Numbered from the stretch's first letter, positions 9,228 through 18,282 are shown. The stretch is DNA of 64,000 nt from Castellaniella defragrans (GCF_014203015.1 NZ_JACHIB010000001.1:220891-284890), one strand, 5' to 3'. Made by a program: numbers and translations. The notes: generated from the sequence alone by a model not told the origin.

Positions 9228-10154
9228 CTACGGCCGCCGCGCCGCCCCGATGAAAATGGCGGGGTCCACCCGCGCGTCGTTCAGGCTGACGTTCCAGTGC
9301 AGGTGCGGCCCGGTGGCGCGGCCGGTCGCGCCCACCTTGCCCACCACGGCGCCGCGCGCGACTTCGTCGCCCACCTTCACGCCGATGGCCGACAGGTGGC
9401 AGAACATGCTGATGAAGCCCTGCCCGTGGTCGATGAACACGGTCTTGCCGTTGAAGAAATAATCCCCCACCAGCGTCACCCGCCCGGCGGCCGGCGCCTT
9501 GACGGGCGTGCCCGCCGGCACGGCGAAATCCAGGCCCGAGTGCGGGTTGCGCTCCTCGCCGTTGAAGAAGCGCCGCAGGCCGAACGGGCTGGACAGGCGC
9601 CCGCCGACGGGACGGTCCAGCATGACGTTGCTCGGCACGACGCCGTCCCGGTACGTGCGATAGGCGGCCATCTGCAGGTCGAGCTCGCGCTCGATCCGCT
9701 TGACGTCGTCGGGATCGGGCGTGACCTGCCGGCGGTTCTTCAGCGTGATGTGCTGGGCCGCGTATTGCTTGGCGCGGACCTCGAACGCGGCCGCCGGGCC
9801 GCCCTGCACCTGCAGGGACTGGCGCCCCGGCCGGGTACCCAGGGGGATGCCCACCAGGGCGATCCAGGCGCCGTCGCTGTCGCGCACCACCAGGACGCGC
9901 CGGCCCTCGTAGCTGGCCCGCGGCGCCTGGCCGCCGGTGCCCAGGGGCACCACCGCCACGCCGCCCGGCACGGGCGCGTCGAGCGTGCGGCCGATATAGC
10001 CCCGCGCGCCGGCGGGCGCGGCCGCCAGGGCCGCGCCCAGCAGCACCAGGCCGCCGGCCAGGCGGCGCAGGCCCGGACGGGCGACATGCCCGAGGCGCCT
10101 GAAATTCCCGAGGCTTCCGAAATTCCCGAGGCTCCCGAAACTACTGATACGCAT
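9228..10154 (-). CDS. M23 family metallopeptidase
   Basis: A 308-residue exported peptidoglycan hydrolase-type protein. A long basic n-region containing two GSLGNF hexapeptides precedes a hydrophobic signal core (GGLVLLGAALAAAPAGARG, ending near residue 51). The C-terminal M23 domain shows the LytM zinc ligands: HSGLD near 197, and HLHW near 285. The domain is therefore predicted catalytically complete and acts in the periplasm on peptide cross-links. Its start lies inside the 3' end of cphA (14-base overlap), with an AAGGAAGGG stretch upstream, so it is probably co-translated with cyanophycin synthetase. Confidence 0.9.
   Translation of the reverse strand: MRISSFGSLGNFGSLGNFRRLGHVARPGLRRLAGGLVLLGAALAAAPAGARGYIGRTLDAPVPGGVAVVPLGTGGQAPRASYEGRRVLVVRDSDGAWIALVGIPLGTRPGRQSLQVQGGPAAAFEVRAKQYAAQHITLKNRRQVTPDPDDVKRIERELDLQMAAYRTYRDGVVPSNVMLDRPVGGRLSSPFGLRRFFNGEERNPHSGLDFAVPAGTPVKAPAAGRVTLVGDYFFNGKTVFIDHGQGFISMFCHLSAIGVKVGDEVARGAVVGKVGATGRATGPHLHWNVSLNDARVDPAIFIGAARRP
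10101..10136 (+). repeat. Two tandem 18-base units inside the M23 leader
   Basis: GAAATTCCCGAGGCTTCC at 10101–10118 is followed by GAAATTCCCGAGGCTCCC at 10119–10136, with partial units on both sides. On the minus strand it encodes a GSLGNF repeat in the n-region of the M23 peptidase signal peptide. Copy-number slippage would keep the frame because the unit is 18 bases. Confidence 0.85.
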
Positions 10155-12774
10155 GCGCTCGCAACACCCCTTCCTTGACGGGGATGATTGTAGCCATCTC
10201 CTCGTCCGGCGGGCCGATGCGCCGGGCGATGTGGGCCAGCGCCTCCTCGACCTGGTCGATCAGGATCAGGCACAGGTCGCCGGGCTCCAGGCTCTCCAGC
10301 GCGGCGTCGATGGCCAGGAATTCGCCGTGAACCTCCTCCAGGCGGCTCATGCGCCGGGCCGCGCCCAGGCCCTCGCGCAGCAGGGCCAGGACCTCGCCGT
10401 CGCCGCGGCCGCGCTGGCACTGGTCCTGGTACAGGACGATCGTGTCGAACACGTCGCCCAGGATCTCCGTCTGGCGGCGGATATCCTGGTCGCGCCGGTC
10501 CCCCGCCCCGCTGATGACCACGGTGCGGCGCCGCGCGGGCAGGGTCTCGACGGCCTCGGCCAGCGCCAGGATCGCGTCCGGGTTGTGGCCGTAGTCGGCG
10601 ATCAGCGTGGCGCCCCGATGGTCGAACACGTTGAAGCGGCCGGGCACCGTGCCGGCGTCGTTGACGAAGGAGGCCAGCCCCGCCTGGATGCGCACCCAGT
10701 CCACCCCCAGCGCCCAGGCCGCGGCGGCGGCCGCCAGGGCGTTCTCGACCTGGAAGCCGATGCGCCCGCCATGGGTCAGGGGCACGGCGGCCAGCTCGAT
10801 GCGCGTCTCGGCGCAGGCTTCCGCGAACACCAGGTCGCCCTGGTCCACGAACGCCACCCGGCCGCCCTGCGCCCGGTGGGTCTCGATCACCGGGTGGCGG
10901 CCGTCGCGGGCGAAGAAGGTGACCGCGCCCGGGCAGCCGGCGGCCATGCGGGCGACGATGGGGTCCTGGGCATTGAGGACGGCCATGCCGGCCGGCGCCA
11001 CGTTCTCGACGATGACGCGCTTGACGGTGGCCAGCTCCTCGACGGTGCTGATGTAGTTCAGCCCCAGGTGGTCGCCGATCCCGATGTTGGTCACCACGGC
11101 CACGTCGCAGCGGTCGAAGCCCAGGCCCTCGCGCAGGATGCCGCCGCGCGCGGTCTCGAAGACCGCCATGTCCACGTCCGGATGCAGCAGCACGTTGCGC
11201 GCGCTGCGCGGTCCGCTGCAGTCGCCCGTGTCGATGCGCCGGCTGCCGACGTAGACGCCGTCGGAGTTGGTCATGCCCACGCAGGCGCCGGACTGGGCGC
11301 ACAGGTGCGCGAGCAGGCGCACGGTGGTGGTCTTGCCGTTGGTGCCGGTCACCGCCGCCACCGGCACCCGGCCGTTCTCGCCGGCGGGGAACAGCATGTC
11401 GATGATGGCGCTGCCCACGTCGCGCCCCGCGCCGAAGGACGGGCTCAGGTGCATGCGCAGGCCGGGCGCCGCGTTGACCTCGACGACGCAGCCGGTCTCC
11501 GGCGCCAGCGGCTGGTAGACGTCCCGGCTCACCAGATCGATGCCGCAGACGTCCAGGCCCACCATGCGCGCCGCCATCACGGCGCTGGCGGCCAGGTCGG
11601 GGTGCACGTGGTCGGTCACGTCCGTGGCGGTCCCGCCCGTGCTCAGGTTGGCGTTGTTGCGCAGCACCACGCAGACGCCGGGCGCCGGCACCGAGCCGGG
11701 GTCGAAGCCCTGCGAGGCCAGGGTGTTCAGGGCGATCTCGTCGAGCCGGATGCGCGTGAGCGAGGTGCCGTGGCCCTCGCCGCGCAGCGGGTCCTGGTTG
11801 ACCTGCTCGACCAGTTCGGCGATGGTGCGGCGGCCGTCGCCCACCACCTGGGGCGGATCGCGCCGCGCCGCCGCGACCAGGCGGTCGCCCACCACCAGCA
11901 GGCGGAAGTCGTGGCCGGGGAAATAGCGCTCCACCAGCACGCCCGAGCCATGCGCGCGGGCCACGGCATAGGCGGCCATCACCGGCTCGCGCCCCTGCAC
12001 GTTCACCGCCACGCCCTTGCCCTGGTTGCCGTCCAGCGGCTTGACCACGACCGGGCCGCCGATCTCGCAGGCGGCGGCCCAGGCATCCTCGGCGTCCTCC
12101 ACGCAGCGGCCCTGCGGCACGCACACGCCGGCCGAGGCGAGCAGCGCCTTGGTCAGGGCCTTGTCCTGGGCGATGGCCTCGGCGATGGCGCCGCTGGCGT
12201 CGGTCTCGGCCGCCTGGATGCGGCGCTGGCGGCGCCCCCAGCCGAACTGCACCAGGCTGCCCTCGGTCAGCCGGCGGTACGGGATGCCCCGGCGCACGGC
12301 CGCCTGCACGATGGCGCCGGTGCTGGGGCCCAGCCGCAGGTCCTCGTACAGGGCCTTCAGCCCGGCGATCGCCGGCGCGAGGTCGAAGGGCTCGTCGCGC
12401 AGCGTGGCCATGCACAGCGCCAGCGCCTGGTCGAACGCCAGGCGGCCGACGGCTTCCTCGACGTACTCGATCACCACCTGGTAGACGCCCGTCTCCGGGG
12501 TCGGAGCGGTGCGGCAGAAGGCCACCGGGCAGCCCGCCTGGGCCTGCAGCCGCAAGGCGGCGACCGCCAGGAGGTGGGCCAGCGAATGGGTGCCCTCCAG
12601 GCTCGGAGGCCCCGGCAGGTCGATGTCCGGAAAGCGCGCGCGCAGGCGTGTCTCGAACGCCTCCATGTCGCCGATCGCGCACTCGCTTTCGGAGCAGGCG
12701 ACGACGGCTTCGATCGCGGTCTGGCGCGACCACAGGTTGGGCCCGCGCAGGGCCCGGACTCGGGAGACTTCCAT
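10141..12774 (-). CDS. cphA: Cyanophycin synthetase
   Basis: An 877-residue synthetase that polymerises aspartate and arginine into multi-L-arginyl-poly-L-aspartate, a cytoplasmic nitrogen store. It has an N-terminal cyanophycin domain, a central ATP-grasp domain (GGPVVVKPLDGNQGKGV near 235) that adds Asp, and a C-terminal Mur-ligase-like domain that adds Arg. The Mur-type P-loop GTNGKTTT is intact near residue 480. The start is the ATG before EVSRVRALRGPN, with AAGGA about 11 bases upstream; an earlier in-frame ATG is less likely. It is 65 bases downstream of cphA' and overlaps the M23 gene. Confidence 0.96.
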   Translation of the reverse strand: MEVSRVRALRGPNLWSRQTAIEAVVACSESECAIGDMEAFETRLRARFPDIDLPGPPSLEGTHSLAHLLAVAALRLQAQAGCPVAFCRTAPTPETGVYQVVIEYVEEAVGRLAFDQALALCMATLRDEPFDLAPAIAGLKALYEDLRLGPSTGAIVQAAVRRGIPYRRLTEGSLVQFGWGRRQRRIQAAETDASGAIAEAIAQDKALTKALLASAGVCVPQGRCVEDAEDAWAAACEIGGPVVVKPLDGNQGKGVAVNVQGREPVMAAYAVARAHGSGVLVERYFPGHDFRLLVVGDRLVAAARRDPPQVVGDGRRTIAELVEQVNQDPLRGEGHGTSLTRIRLDEIALNTLASQGFDPGSVPAPGVCVVLRNNANLSTGGTATDVTDHVHPDLAASAVMAARMVGLDVCGIDLVSRDVYQPLAPETGCVVEVNAAPGLRMHLSPSFGAGRDVGSAIIDMLFPAGENGRVPVAAVTGTNGKTTTVRLLAHLCAQSGACVGMTNSDGVYVGSRRIDTGDCSGPRSARNVLLHPDVDMAVFETARGGILREGLGFDRCDVAVVTNIGIGDHLGLNYISTVEELATVKRVIVENVAPAGMAVLNAQDPIVARMAAGCPGAVTFFARDGRHPVIETHRAQGGRVAFVDQGDLVFAEACAETRIELAAVPLTHGGRIGFQVENALAAAAAAWALGVDWVRIQAGLASFVNDAGTVPGRFNVFDHRGATLIADYGHNPDAILALAEAVETLPARRRTVVISGAGDRRDQDIRRQTEILGDVFDTIVLYQDQCQRGRGDGEVLALLREGLGAARRMSRLEEVHGEFLAIDAALESLEPGDLCLILIDQVEEALAHIARRIGPPDEEMATIIPVKEGVLRAHAYQ

Positions 12775-12839
12775 GATGACCAATGTCCTTGGAGGAGTGG
12801 GGGCGGGCCCGGCGGCCAACCCGCCGGACCTGACAGGAA

Positions 12840-15110
12840 TCAGGCGGCGAGCGGGGGTTCGTCCGGCATGCGGCGGGCGTTCCAGGTGCGCAGGCCGATG
12901 CGCATGCGCTCGACGGCCAGCCCCAGCGCCCAGGCCACGGCCACGGCCGCGAGCATGGCGGAAAGATCCCCGGCTTCGGCAGGCACGGCATATCTCCAGC
13001 GATCGCAGCTCTCCACCTCGCGGCCGGCATGCCGCTCCGATTCGATAGGCATGCCATGGCCCGCGGGGACCATGGCATGTCCGATCTCATCCAGGCTGAT
13101 CACCGGGATCTGGACGCCGCCTTCGGACAGCACCGCCATGCCCCCGTACACGGACACGGCGCGGCCGCCGCGCTCCACGTGGGCGCGCAGGGCCTCCCCG
13201 TCGGGGTCCAGCCCGTAGAACAGCACGGCGCCGTCGCACAGCGGCGCCAGTTCCGCCGCGAGGGGGTCGTCCGCGTTCAGGACGGCCGCGCCGGCCGGCA
13301 GGACGACGTCCACCTGGGTGCGGAAGATCCGCGCGAGCTGATCCGGCGTCTCCATGTAGAACTCGGGCCAGGTCGCGGCCGGATCGATGCCGGTGACCAC
13401 GCCGACCTGGCAGCGGTCGTAGGCCAGGCCCTCGCCCAGGATGGCGCGGCCGCCGTTCTCGATCACGGCGTATTCGACCGCGCGGTTCAGCAGGACGCGG
13501 CGCGCGGCCTCCCAGTGGGCGGAATCCTGCGCCGTCACCCGGGTCGCGCCCATGAACAGCCCCTCGGACGAGGCCAGGCCGACCACCCGGCCGGTCAGGC
13601 GCAGCAGGTGCGCGACCAGGTGCGCGACCGGCGCGGTGGGCCGGCTGCCGCTGATCCCGATCACCGGGATGCGCCCGTCCTCGGACGCGGGAAACAGATC
13701 GTCGATGATGGCGCGGCCCACCGGCCGGGGCGTGCCCACGGCCGGCTTCAGGTGCATCAGCAGGCCGGGGCCGGCGTTGACCTCGACGATGGCCGCCTGC
13801 TGCCCGGCCAGGGGCCGGGAAATGTCGCGCGCCACCAGGTCCACCCCGGCGATGTCCAGCCCGACCACGCGGGCGGCCAGCGCCACCTGCTCGGCCACGT
13901 CGGGATGCACCTCGTCGGTGACGTCGATGGAGACGTTGCCGCTGCGCTGCACGAGCACCGCGCGGCCGCGCTCGGGCACGGCGTCGCCGTGCAGGCCCTG
14001 GCGCTCCAGCTCCAGGCGGGCCGCCGAGTCCAGGCGGATGAAGTTCAGGGGATGGTCCTCGTCGCGGCCGCGGCGCGGGTCGGAATTGAGCTGGCTCTCG
14101 ATCAGCTGCAGCACGGTGGACGTGCCGTCGCCCACCACCATCGCGGCCTCGCCGCGCGCGGCGGCCACCACGCGGCCGCCCACCACCAGCAGGCGGTGCT
14201 CGTCGCCGTGGATGAAGCGCTCGACCATGACGCCGCTGCCCTCGTCCACCGCCACGGCATAGGCGGCCTCGATCTGCTCGCGCGTGTTCAGGCAGGTGAA
14301 GACGCCGCGCCCGTGGTTGCCGTCCGAGGGCTTGACCACCACCGGCAGGCTCAGCTCCTGCGCCACCGTCCAGGCGTCGGCGGCGCTGTCCACCAGGCGG
14401 CCCTCGGGCACCGGCACGCCGCAGGCCTGCAGCAGCCGGCGGGTCAGGTCCTTGTCGCGCGAGATGCCTTCGGCGATGGCGCTGGTGCGGCTGGTCTCCG
14501 CCGTCCAGATGCGCCGCTGGCGGGCGCCGTAGCCCAGCTGCAGCAGATTGGCGTCGCTCAGGCGGATCGCCGGGATGTCGCGGTCGTCGGCCGCGTCCAC
14601 GATGCACGCCGTGCTGGGTCCCAGGCTCAGGGATTCGGCCAGGTCCTTCAGCCGCTCGACCGCCCCGGCCACATCGAAGGGCCGGTCCTCGATGGCGGCC
14701 ATCACCAGGTCGCGCGCCGCGTGCAGCGCCTCGCGCGTCAGCGGCTCGTGCCAGGCGCGCACGATCACCTTGTAGACGCCGCGCAGCGGCGTTTCCCGCG
14801 CGCGCCCCAGCCCGCCCGGCATGCCGGCCAGGCTCTGCAGTTCCAGCGTGACGTGCTCCAGGATGTGGGCCGGCCAGGTGCCCTCGCGCACCCGCTTGAG
14901 GAAGCCGCCGCGCTCGCCCACGCTGCAGCGGTGCTCGACCAGGGTCGGCAGCCAGGCGCTCAGGCGTTCGTAGAAACCGGGGATGAGATTGGACGGGCAG
15001 TCCTCGAGATCGTGGATGTCCACCAGCGCCTCGATGACGGGCCGGTAGGCCCAGATGTTCGGCCCCCGCAAATGCACCATATTGAGAAACTCAATATTTC
15101 TACCGTTCAT
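12840..15110 (-). CDS. cphA': Second cyanophycin synthetase (CphA'-type) lacking the C-terminal P-loop
   Basis: A 756-residue CphA paralogue, about 120 residues shorter than its neighbour. The N-terminal domain (VHLRGPNIWAYRPVIEAL) and ATP-grasp domain (LPVVVKPSDGNHGRGV near 240) are preserved. Where CphA has the Mur-type GTNGKTTT loop, this protein reads GSRPTAPV near residue 490, so ATP binding at the C-terminal site is probably lost. Betaproteobacteria are known to carry cphA/cphA' pairs; the role of CphA' is less clear. The ATG before NGRNIEF gives the family-type N-terminus. No good Shine–Dalgarno site is visible, and a 19-base palindrome lies just inside the gene. Confidence 0.9.
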   Translation of the reverse strand: MNGRNIEFLNMVHLRGPNIWAYRPVIEALVDIHDLEDCPSNLIPGFYERLSAWLPTLVEHRCSVGERGGFLKRVREGTWPAHILEHVTLELQSLAGMPGGLGRARETPLRGVYKVIVRAWHEPLTREALHAARDLVMAAIEDRPFDVAGAVERLKDLAESLSLGPSTACIVDAADDRDIPAIRLSDANLLQLGYGARQRRIWTAETSRTSAIAEGISRDKDLTRRLLQACGVPVPEGRLVDSAADAWTVAQELSLPVVVKPSDGNHGRGVFTCLNTREQIEAAYAVAVDEGSGVMVERFIHGDEHRLLVVGGRVVAAARGEAAMVVGDGTSTVLQLIESQLNSDPRRGRDEDHPLNFIRLDSAARLELERQGLHGDAVPERGRAVLVQRSGNVSIDVTDEVHPDVAEQVALAARVVGLDIAGVDLVARDISRPLAGQQAAIVEVNAGPGLLMHLKPAVGTPRPVGRAIIDDLFPASEDGRIPVIGISGSRPTAPVAHLVAHLLRLTGRVVGLASSEGLFMGATRVTAQDSAHWEAARRVLLNRAVEYAVIENGGRAILGEGLAYDRCQVGVVTGIDPAATWPEFYMETPDQLARIFRTQVDVVLPAGAAVLNADDPLAAELAPLCDGAVLFYGLDPDGEALRAHVERGGRAVSVYGGMAVLSEGGVQIPVISLDEIGHAMVPAGHGMPIESERHAGREVESCDRWRYAVPAEAGDLSAMLAAVAVAWALGLAVERMRIGLRTWNARRMPDEPPLAA

Positions 15111-15455
15111 GATCGAACCATGCGTCAGGTGCCGGGACCGGCGAAAACGGCCGCATTTTTTGCCGCCGGGCCGCTCCAAGGCAAACAGCGCCCCCCGTGG
15201 GGAGGCAGCAAGCCGAAGGCGCAGCGCAGGGGCATTTTTCGGGGGCCGCTGAAAAACATCGGCACACATATTAATCGCGCCGTTATTGCGCGGCACGAAA
15301 AAAACGTTGAAAATTGTGACGCGATTTCCCGCGCTGACAACCCCCTGAAATCGCGCTTACAGGCCCCTGAATACGGCCCTGACAGGACCCTGAACACCGC
15401 CCCGATCCCGCCCCCCCGATCCGCACTTTTTCCCCCTTCCCGACCATCCTCGTCC
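15111..15455. promoter_or_regulatory. Divergent control region of the cyanophycin locus
   Basis: This 345-base region separates cphA' (leftward) from the ABC transporter gene (rightward) and must carry both promoters. It contains a GC-rich interspersed repeat copy at 15155–15204. It then has an AT-richer stretch at about 15250–15330 (including CACATATTAATCG and AAAAAAACGTTGAAAATTG) that contrasts with the surrounding GC. I see no clear −35/−10 pair and no gene. The AT-rich block is the best place for promoters or a regulator site. Confidence 0.5.
15155..15204 (-). repeat. GC-rich interspersed palindromic repeat, copy 2 (inverted)
   Basis: Read on the minus strand this is CCCCACGGGGGGCGC, a short spacer, then GCCTTGGAGCGGCCCGGCGGC and a run of A. 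It matches copy 3 at 49157–49208 closely and copy 1 at 3801–3849 more loosely. It lies between divergent genes in the cyanophycin control region. Confidence 0.65.
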
Positions 15456-17705
15456 ATGCAGGGCCTTGCCTCCGATTCCACGCCGGCCGATCCGTGCCCG
15501 CCGGGCCTGCCCGAGCCGTGGCGCGCCGCCCTGGCCGCCCAGCTCGCCGCCGGCGAGCGCGTCCTGGGCTGGCTGCGCACCGACCTGGACGCCCAGCTGC
15601 GCTACGGCGACGGGCTGGTCGTCCTCACCGACCGCCGCTGGCTCGGCTGCGGGACGGACGCCCAGGACAGCCGGTCCTGGCCGCTGCGCCCCGACCTGGA
15701 GGCGCGGCTGCAGGACCACGCCGGGGTGGGCACCCTGGAACTGGTGGACGCCCATGCCCGGCTGTCGCGCTGGCGCTACACGCTGGCGCGCCAACCCGAA
15801 GCCCAGCGCCTGGCGGCCGCCTGGCAGGCCCTGCGCGAGCCGGCGCGCTCGGGCGCGCCCGCCGACGCGCCCGCCGCCGAACCGGCGCCGGCCGCCCCGC
15901 GCGCCAGTTCCCTGTTCCGCCTGTGGCGCTTCGCCCGCCCCTACGGCCGGCAGCTCGCCGCCGGCCTGGCCCTCACCCTGGCGGCCACGGCGGCCTCGCT
16001 GGTCCCGCCCTACCTCACCATGCCGCTGATGGACGACGTGCTGATCCCGTTCCAGAACGGCGTGCCGATCGACTATCCCCTGGTGGCGCTCTACCTGGGC
16101 GGCCTGCTGGCGTCCTCGATCCTCGCCTGGGGGCTGGGCTGGGCGCGCAGCGCCATCCTCGCCTGGGTCAGCGAGCGCATCGGCGCCGACCTGCGCACCG
16201 CCACCTACCAGCACCTGCAGCAGCTGTCGCTGCAGTACTTCGGCGGCAAGCGCACCGGCGACCTGATCGCGCGCATCGGCTCGGAATCCGACCGCATCTG
16301 CCTGTTCCTGTCGCTGCACCTGCTGGACTTCGTCACCGACGTGCTGATGATCGTGATGACGGCGGCCGTGCTGCTGACGATCGACCCGCTGCTGGCGCTG
16401 GCGACCCTGGCGCCGCTGCCGCTGATCCTCTGGATGATCCACTGGGTGCGCGACCGCCTGCGCCACGGCTTCGAGAAGGCCGACCGCGTCTGGTCGGACA
16501 TCACCAACGTGCTGGCCGACACCATCCCCGGCATCCGCGTGGTCAAGGCCTTCGCCCAGGAACGCCGGGAAGTCGCGCGCTTCCGCGAGGCCAACGACCG
16601 CAACCTGGCGATCAACGACCGCGTCAACGCCCTCTGGTCGCTGTTCACGCCCACCATCACGCTGCTGACCGAACTGGGCCTGCTGGTGGTGTGGGTCTTC
16701 GGCATCTGGCTGGTGTCGCGCGGCTCGATCACCGTCGGCGTGCTGACCGCGTTCCTGGCCTACATCAGCCGCTTCTACGTGCGCCTGGACTCCATGAGCC
16801 GCATCGTCTCGACCACCCAGCGGGCCGCGGCGGGCGCCAAGCGCATCTTCGACATCCTCGACCACGTCTCCAGCGTGCCGGAGCCCGCCGTGCCCCACCG
16901 CGCCGAGCACGTCGCCGGCCGCATCGAGCTCAGCCACGTCAGCTTCCGCTACGGCAGCCGCACGGTGATCCACGACCTGAGCCTGGACATCGCCCCGGGC
17001 GAGATGGTCGGCCTGGTGGGCCACAGCGGCTCGGGCAAGAGCACCCTGGTCAACCTGATCTGCCGCTTCTACGACGTGTCCGGCGGGGCGATCCGCCTGG
17101 ACGGCACGGACATCCGCCGCTACGCCATCGCCGACTACCGCCGCCGCATCGGCCTGGTGCTGCAGGAGCCCTTCCTGTTCTACGGCACGGTGGCGGAAAA
17201 CATCGCCTACGGGCGCCCGGACGCCAGCCGCGCGGAGATCGTCGCCGCCGCCCGCGCCGCCCACGCCCACGAATTCATCCTGCGCCTGCCGCACGGCTAC
17301 GACGCCCTGGTCGGCGAACGCGGCCAGGCCCTGTCCGGCGGGGAACGCCAGCGCATCTCCATCGCCCGCGCGCTGCTGATCGACCCGCCCATCCTGATCC
17401 TGGACGAGGCCACCTCGTCGGTGGACACCACCACGGAAAACGAGATCCAGAAGGCGCTGGACAACCTGGTGCGGGGCCGCACGACGATCTCCATCGCCCA
17501 CCGCCTGAGCACGCTGCGCGAGGCCGACCGCCTGGTGGTCATGGACCGCGGACGGATCGTGGAGATCGGCCGCCACGAGGAACTGCTGGCGCGCAACGGC
17601 GCCTACGCCCGCCTCCACCGGGCCCAGTTGCAGGGCCAGTCGCCCGCCGAGCCCGGCTGGGAAGAAGCCGACGACACCGCCGAGGAGGCCCTGGATGCGT
17701 CCTGA
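15456..17705 (+). CDS. Cyanophycin-associated ABC transporter (fused permease and ATPase)
   Basis: A 749-residue half-transporter of the ABC exporter type. Residues 1–150 form an extra N-terminal domain of unknown function. An ABC-type six-helix membrane domain follows (about 155–440), then a nucleotide-binding domain with Walker A GHSGSGKST near 520, signature LSGGERQRISIARAL near 627 and Walker B ILILDEATSS. All ATPase motifs are intact. It is divergent from cphA' and overlaps the DUF1854 gene by 11 bases. The same three-way neighbourhood recurs in cyanophycin-producing betaproteobacteria. The exported substrate is unknown. I chose the ATG before QGLASDS because the frame upstream is antisense to cphA'. 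Confidence 0.9.
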   Translation: MQGLASDSTPADPCPPGLPEPWRAALAAQLAAGERVLGWLRTDLDAQLRYGDGLVVLTDRRWLGCGTDAQDSRSWPLRPDLEARLQDHAGVGTLELVDAHARLSRWRYTLARQPEAQRLAAAWQALREPARSGAPADAPAAEPAPAAPRASSLFRLWRFARPYGRQLAAGLALTLAATAASLVPPYLTMPLMDDVLIPFQNGVPIDYPLVALYLGGLLASSILAWGLGWARSAILAWVSERIGADLRTATYQHLQQLSLQYFGGKRTGDLIARIGSESDRICLFLSLHLLDFVTDVLMIVMTAAVLLTIDPLLALATLAPLPLILWMIHWVRDRLRHGFEKADRVWSDITNVLADTIPGIRVVKAFAQERREVARFREANDRNLAINDRVNALWSLFTPTITLLTELGLLVVWVFGIWLVSRGSITVGVLTAFLAYISRFYVRLDSMSRIVSTTQRAAAGAKRIFDILDHVSSVPEPAVPHRAEHVAGRIELSHVSFRYGSRTVIHDLSLDIAPGEMVGLVGHSGSGKSTLVNLICRFYDVSGGAIRLDGTDIRRYAIADYRRRIGLVLQEPFLFYGTVAENIAYGRPDASRAEIVAAARAAHAHEFILRLPHGYDALVGERGQALSGGERQRISIARALLIDPPILILDEATSSVDTTTENEIQKALDNLVRGRTTISIAHRLSTLREADRLVVMDRGRIVEIGRHEELLARNGAYARLHRAQLQGQSPAEPGWEEADDTAEEALDAS

Positions 17706-18282
17706 TCACGCACCGGATCACGCACCGGCGCATGCCGGCGCCGGCTCCGCGCCCTCCCTGCGGGCGGACGGCCGGACGGCCGATCGGACGGCCGAGCACG
17801 CCGGCGGCCGGGTGCCCGGCCGGCCGGACTGGTCGCTGGCGCGCGACGCCTTCGGCCGGCTGATGTTGTCGCGCCCCGGCCAGCCCGACGCGCCGGTGAC
17901 GCCGGTCCGCGGCTTTCCCATCACCGCGCCCGACGAGGACATCGCCCTGATCGGCGCCCAGGGCCTGGAGCTGGCCTGGATCGAGCGCCTGGACGCACTG
18001 CCCATCGAGACGCGCCGCCTGCTGGACGAGGAACTGTCCCAGCGCGAATTCAGGCCGGAGATCCTGCGCATCCGCCACGCCTCGACCTGGGCCACGCCCA
18101 GCCACTGGGAGGTGGACACGGACCGGGGACCGGCCCGCCTGACCCTGAAGGCCGAGGAGGACATCCGCCGCCTGCCGGCCTCGTCGCTGCTGATCACCGA
18201 CGCCCATGGCGTGCAGTTCCTGGTGCGCGACACGGCGGCGCTGGACAAGGCCAGCCGCCGCATCCTGGATCACTTCCTGTAG
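17695..18282 (+). CDS. Cyanophycin-associated DUF1854 family protein
   Basis: A 195-residue cytoplasmic protein. The first 45 residues are Ala/Pro/His-rich and poorly conserved in character. The DUF1854 core starts near residue 48 (RDAFGRLML) and includes FPITAPDEDIALI, RRLLDEELSQREFRPEI and a final FLVRDTAALDKASRRIL segment. The family is typically found beside cphA' and this ABC transporter; no biochemical role is established. Its ATG overlaps the transporter's 3' end by 11 bases, indicating translational coupling and a possible physical or regulatory partnership. A later start within the low-complexity leader cannot be excluded. Confidence 0.88.
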   Translation: MRPDHAPDHAPAHAGAGSAPSLRADGRTADRTAEHAGGRVPGRPDWSLARDAFGRLMLSRPGQPDAPVTPVRGFPITAPDEDIALIGAQGLELAWIERLDALPIETRRLLDEELSQREFRPEILRIRHASTWATPSHWEVDTDRGPARLTLKAEEDIRRLPASSLLITDAHGVQFLVRDTAALDKASRRILDHFL

